22,916 bases of DNA from Didymodactylos carnosus (Eukaryota; Rotifera; Eurotatoria; Philodinida; Philodinidae). Made by a program: the position numbers and the translations under genes. How positions within the stretch are numbered: the first letter of the stretch is position 1; each line of letters opens with the position of its first letter. The stretch lies in assembly GCA_905250885.1 (NCBI GenBank), contig CAJNOQ010001588.1:7205-30120 (forward strand), in the 5' to 3' direction. Below the pieces are notes generated by a model that did no database searches, was not told the DNA's origin, and worked only from the letters and a program-made list of their open reading frames with translations. This document shows positions 18,531-22,916 of the stretch, one piece after another.

Positions 18531-20250
18531 ATACAACGAACTAAACGAAAAGGCAATGTCACTAGAAAAAAGGACGAAAAGAAAAGAATCTTCATGTAGT
18601 TGTAAAGGCTGATAGCCTGTAACACTATCTTACCTCTCTTTTTCCAGCATTTTGGTTTCGACATATATATGGTTGTAAGCGCATTAATCCTGTCTTAGGA
18701 GTACAAATATTTGTAGGAGTTTCTTTGCTCTGTTAGCTGATGTTGACTTTCACCTTTTTTTATTTATGTTTAACCTTCAAATATTTATATTTTCTAATTT
18801 CGGACGACATCAGTCAGTGGATAGCGTTTGGCGGCCTTGAAGGGAAAAATAAAAAGGTGCTTCAACAATAACGGGGACACTAGACTTTAAAACTATTGCT
18901 TCAGTGAGTGACAGTGAGAATAAGATAAATATTATATTTTTATATACATATTTGCGACCGGCAATCATCTCTGACCAATCTGATCGTTCATTTTTTCTAC
19001 CTATCAACACAAATAAAACAAAACTTTCGTCTGTCCGTCAGACATATGAATGTTTGGTACTCTGGCTATTTGTTTGAAACAGTATGTATCCGTATTCATA
19101 TATATATATATGTCGTATCGAAGTTGTAACTTCGTTGATGTGCTCTTTCGAAGTCGTCCTGATTATGTCCTTTGAAACTAGTCCCTTGGTAGTGAACTAG
19201 TGCTTGCAAAAGTTCCACGAATTATATAAGGTAGATCCCAACGATCAAATAGGCCGTTTTGTAACCGCTATAGGTGGGTCAAGAGTTCAAGACAATGTTG
19301 TTCAAGTAATGTTTCATTTTGTGGTGAAAATGTAGCCTACATCTCGAACAATCAAACGGTAAAAGAGTGAACCTCTCAATACTAATAGGTTTTTAGTTAT
19401 ATTGTAACTATCATGTGTTACTTTTTGAAATAGTCCGACTTGGATCTGGCCTTGCTTCAAAATCCTCTATCAAGTTTTTTTCAGAATAGTTTTTCCAAAG
19501 ACTATCAAGATAGTACTACAAGTTCATCCCGTATCATTGCCTAGCAGGCTTTTATAATTAACAAAAACACGCACGAAGTTGTATTAGTCTACATTCTACA
19601 CTCATGTCCTACAGAAAGTTTTTATCTGCACAAGATCTGTCAAGTTTCTTAATCTCAATCAAACCATATCTCAGCTTCCTTTGTTAAGTGCTTTCTGATT
19701 GGTTTACTTATTAAACTATTTCAATAATCATTTGTAGTTAAAATAAAAAACAAAATTAAAGGCTTTCTTGATAGCTCTATAAAAATATCAAAGAATATAA
19801 GTCCATTATGTCTATTAAACTTAATGTTTGAAACAACGTACTATAGCTTATTTGGTAGCCCTTTTAATTCTGCATTTTTCTAAATATAAACTATTCCTAA
19901 TTTCTGTTTGTGAAAGAAACTGTGATTATTTTTATATATCACTAGGGGTAAAAATTCAGATATCTATCCAGTATTTAGCCAATAAATGTATAAGGGCAAA
20001 CGTTTAAAACAAAATATTATAGTTCATTCTGAAGCCCAGAAAAATCTCTATCTTTTGAAATTTACTTGGGAATGTATTGATTTTTTTTCATGGGATAGGC
20101 CGGGTGTTCTCTTTCGAACGGGAGTAAATTGAGACCTTGATTTTCTGTGGTTCGAGCGTTGTATCGGATTTTCGACACTATTTATTTTTGGAAAAAGTTT
20201 TAAAAATCTACCGGAGCGTCAGTTTTACGAAAATTCGGGTTTTCAGGTTC
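18531..20250. other. AT-rich intergenic, nothing recognised
   Basis: No protein family, RNA gene or long repeat was seen. There is an AT dinucleotide run near 19098-19112 and a small palindrome CGAAGTTGTAACTTCG at 19119-19134. The minus-strand ORF at 18810-19010 has no motif. Confidence 0.55.
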
Positions 20251-20812
20251 TAGGGATGCAACGATAACGGTAACCGCACCCTACCGGTCGCTGTCACGGG
20301 TCCAGCCGCACCTTATCGGTTATCGTTACCAGTTCAACCGGTTACGACCGATAGCCGTTACCGTTTTCAACCCGCGACGATTGCAAAAGCTACGGTCTGA
20401 GTTGTACATGTGCACATTATTTTTCGTCCCTTCTCCTTTGGTACGAAATTTTTTATTAAATGTTTTTTCGAATCACTTCGTCTTGGAGGGCAAAATATTG
20501 CTTGTATACCAATAATTTGCTTCATAAAATAGTCAAGAACAATAACCTCGAAAAACAAAAGAAATATTTGCTACACAATTCAAAACACAAAATAAGTGTT
20601 TCTTTAATCACAATTCTCTGTTAATCAACATAACGTTGAAGAAAAACACTTTTTAACATGTAACAATCAGTGTAACTCAAACTAACTTAATAACTCACAT
20701 CACTCACAGAACTGATTGGACCGGTAACGGTAATCGGTCAAAACCGGTAACCGGTAAACTCGTTAGACCGGTAACGGTTAACCGATTGTCAACCGTTACC
20801 GTTGCATCCCTA
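20251..20812. mobile_element. 562-bp hAT-like non-autonomous element
   Basis: The terminal repeats are TAGGGATGCAACG on the left and CGTTGCATCCCTA on the right. Both ends continue into blocks of a repeated GGTAACGG/ACCGGTAACC motif (20261-20362 and 20719-20797), at which the two ends can pair further. The ends resemble the (T/C)AGGGxTGCA class of hAT termini. No 8-bp duplication is visible, and because each end carries TA a two-base target site cannot be excluded. The centre has a 63-codon minus-strand ORF (20367-20558) without a secure motif. Confidence 0.75.
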
Positions 20813-21720
20813 GTTTTAACTTAATATTAAAAAATTCACTTTTCACTCAAAAAACATCAGAACGAGTTCAAAACTTCAGAATGTAGAGTATTTAAGCTAT
20901 TCTATATCCTGTTTATAGGAGATCTCGAAATAAATTTTAAAAAATCCTAAGGTGTTTCAAAAGGGTTTCTGGAATACTTATCGACAAAAATATGCTTTTC
21001 GATTCTTCCATCTTATAATTACCTTTAGCGGACAACATTAATCATATCCTGAGATTTTTAGCGTGTTCGAATGTTTTTTTATTGTGTTCTGAAAACCGTA
21101 CGTCTCTATCTCATTTCTGTGAAAAATTATTCAAAAAATATCCGAGACCATTGTATTTTGGAACGCATAGTAGTATGCTGATAGTTGTTCTGTGTGGGTA
21201 TATGTTTGAGAAACTTGTCAATTATCAGAGGACATGCACTATATTTTTTCAAACGACTTTTTTTCAAAACGACTTTCATTTTTTTCGAAAAGCTTTAGCC
21301 CATATGACCTCCTTCGAACATCGAAACATTTCTTTTTAACGCGTTTCCTTGAAATATACATTATTCTACGCAGAATATGATACTAATTTCGAAAATCGGG
21401 TTGGTTTTATTTAAAAATGTATTTTGAAGGAGAAAAATACTTTTTCCTCCTCGATGACATCTGATGTCCCTATTGCGGATTCGGTCTACCGTCTCAAGAA
21501 AGTGATATTCATAAGTTTAGAAGCGATCAGATATGTGTAAAATAGTCACCCTTTTCGAATATGTTCTTAAAAATCCTATAGAAGGTCATTAAATTAGCAA
21601 AAAGTCCAGAGAACTTTCAAAATTCTTCTTTTTGATATCTACTCTAAGGCAATAGCTAGATTCATTTTGGTAGGTAATTACGATAAGAAGAATGAGTTTG
21701 AAATCTGATAAGAAAGCTGG
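20813..21720. other. AT-rich intergenic, nothing recognised
   Basis: No gene supported. The 85-codon plus-strand ORF 21082-21339 is Phe/Thr-rich with no family signature and starts from a non-ATG-like context. Confidence 0.5.
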
Positions 21721-22178
21721 GTGACCGGTCAATCCGTCGCTGGTCTTTTTGTCGCGGACATTTCGTCGCAGATCTTTTAGTCGCGATTATTTTCTTGTGG
21801 ACAGTTCATCGTGGACATTTAGTCTGATCACTTTTGTCGCACAAAATCCGTAGCCAGATTTGTCTGATAGCTTCCTTTAAAATGACAAACACAAGAATTA
21901 AATAAGATGCCAGCAATTCGACGGCATAAGCTTACCTTTAGAATCACGATTCTGATACCGAGAATGAGTTTGATATCGGTACTTCGTTCTAATGTAGAAG
22001 TGCAACCATCATGAGAAATCATGGATTTTCCTTTTGTAGTTGAGATCTTTTGAATACTGCAGAACGAAGTACTGGTATCAAACTCATTTTTCGGTGTTAG
22101 AATCGTGATTCCAACGCGATGAACTGTTCGCGACAAAATGACCACGACGAAAAGACCTGCGAGGAATTGATCTAGCAC
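21721..22178. mobile_element. 458-bp inverted-repeat element rich in GTCGC motifs
   Basis: The left end (GTGACCGGTCAATCCGTCGC, then TGGTCTTTTTGTCGCGGACA) is matched in inverted form at the right (on the minus strand GGTGCTAGATCAATTCCTCG, then CAGGTCTTTTCGTCGTGGTC). Short GTCGC/ATCGTGG words recur every 10-20 bp in both ends, a repetitive sub-terminal pattern. The internal hairpin is listed separately. The 116-codon minus-strand ORF (21828-22178) simply spans the element. No transposase was recognised and no target duplication resolved. Confidence 0.7.
21941..22111. repeat. Nested hairpin, about 50-bp arms
   Basis: Arm 21941-21990 (GAATCACGATTCT ... GTACTTCGTTCT) pairs with 22061-22111, with the shared core AATGAGTTTGATA(T/C)C. 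The loop is 70 bp. With the outer repeats this makes a palindrome within a palindrome. Confidence 0.8.
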
Positions 22179-22310
22179 CGAAGGCTGTTGCGTTTCACGG
22201 TAACTTCCTCAACTTACACCATGATTTCTTGTAATCGATTGTTTGTAAAAAAACAACGCAATTTGGTAAATTGATTAACTGAAAACTAACTAACTAAGCA
22301 CGATCTAGTT

Positions 22311-22562
22311 AAAGAATGTATGTGTACATGTGGGTTTCTCTGTGATACCGCTCCTCACTTCGTTTTTACCTGTCCTCTTTTCACTACGGAAAGATCTCTA
22401 ATGTTAAATATCATTAAGACGGCGTTAAAGGTCAATATCATCCCGTTAAACCATATTCTGTTTATGGATCCACCTTTTTCTTTTATGAATGAACGTGACT
22501 TATTCATATTACATAATAGTGTATTCGACTTCATAAAAACGACAAAACGTTTCCGTCCGTGA
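22311..22562 (+). pseudogene. 5'-truncated LINE, ORF2 C-terminal zinc-knuckle segment
   Basis: It encodes CTCGFLCDTAPHFVFTCPLF, the C-x-C..H..C motif found at the end of many jockey/CR1/L2-type ORF2 proteins, followed by about 55 residues to a stop at 22560-22562, the usual distance to the end of such proteins. The RT and endonuclease are absent. It differs in sequence from the LINE end at 12431-12972, so at least two LINE families are present. The 5' truncation point is roughly 22300. Confidence 0.78.
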
Positions 22563-22603
22563 TGTAGTTGTACTTGACCTACTTTTATTGTTTGTAGTAG
22601 ACA

Positions 22604-22845
22604 TAGGCATGCACCAGTTACAGTTAACTGTAAAACTGTAACTGTCATAACTGTATAACTGTTATAACTGTAACTGTTATAACTGTAAAACTGTAAAACT
22701 GTAACTGTCATAACTGTATAACTGTTATAACTGTAACTGTTATAACTGTAAAACTGTAAAACTGTAACTGTCATAACTGTATAACTGTTATAACTGTAAC
22801 TGTCATAACTGTTATAACTGTAAAACTATAACTATCATAATTGTT
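22604..22845. repeat. Tandem repeat of ACTGTAA words, 63-bp period, behind a hAT-like end
   Basis: It starts TAGGCATGCACCAGTTACAG, similar in layout to the hAT-like end at 20251 (TAGGxATGCAxC). It then runs into repeats of AACTGTAA/TAACTGT words. A higher-order unit of 63 bp begins at 22646, 22709 and 22772 (the last incomplete, decaying by 22845). Because 63 is divisible by three, the minus strand is open and encodes a 21-residue repeat (VTVLQFYSYNSYSYNS...), which I take as a by-product, not a gene (ORF 22355-22774). No opposite terminus was found before the window ends. Confidence 0.8.
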
Positions 22846-22916
22846 CCGAAGATAGTTCAGAATGAGTTATCGTTGTACTATTAGCATAGGTTTCAGAGTA
22901 AGACAAAAAAAGGACA

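Noticed and set aside
22355-22774. 139-codon minus-strand ORF with 21-residue repeats
   Set aside because: Opened by a 63-bp tandem repeat and antisense to a LINE fragment; not a gene.

Overview
This AT-rich window looks like nuclear DNA from a small metazoan, most probably a bdelloid rotifer. The grounds are a degenerate Penelope-like reverse transcriptase of the Athena type (best known from bdelloids), very short GT-AG introns (mostly 56-64 nt) in the one well-resolved gene, a secreted protein with a PAN/apple-like cysteine pattern, and many short inverted-repeat transposons. The organism call is inference. The sequence opens with about 138 nt of almost pure C, probably a contig-end artefact.

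Host genes are few. On the minus strand at 178-502 is the first exon of a secreted PAN/apple-like protein, cut off by the poly-C end. At 8172-10900 (minus) is a complete eight-exon SLC6-family transporter of 596 residues; I reconstructed its splice sites by hand, and every junction restores the family frame. Two weaker candidate exons lie on the plus strand at 13311-13455 (membrane anchor plus basic tail) and 16532-16798.

The rest is largely a graveyard of mobile DNA. At 1860-2459 is a 600-bp inverted-repeat element with a 6-bp target duplication. At 2553-3246 is a long inverted repeat whose two arms encode the same peptide. At 3457-6290 is a broken Athena-like element, interrupted by a 971-bp insert (3838-4808). 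That insert has identical 14-bp ends beginning CACAGTG and a 5-bp duplication TGTTA; removing it and one duplication copy rejoins the Penelope reading frame. Fold-back repeats follow at 6298-7645. A 267-bp dispersed repeat sits in SLC6 intron 3 and again, inverted, at 18094-18360. Truncated LINE 3' ends occur at 12431-12972 and 22311-22562. Further inverted-repeat elements lie at 15723-16199, 17667-17836, 18422-18530, 20251-20812 and 21721-22178, and a 63-bp tandem repeat closes the window.

The host genes show no shared operon or pathway. The most notable points are the CACAGTG-ended insert (Transib/RAG-like by ends and duplication length, no transposase seen), the SLC6 protein with changes at most of the Na1 and chloride-site positions that could be aligned, and the peptide-coding inverted repeat.
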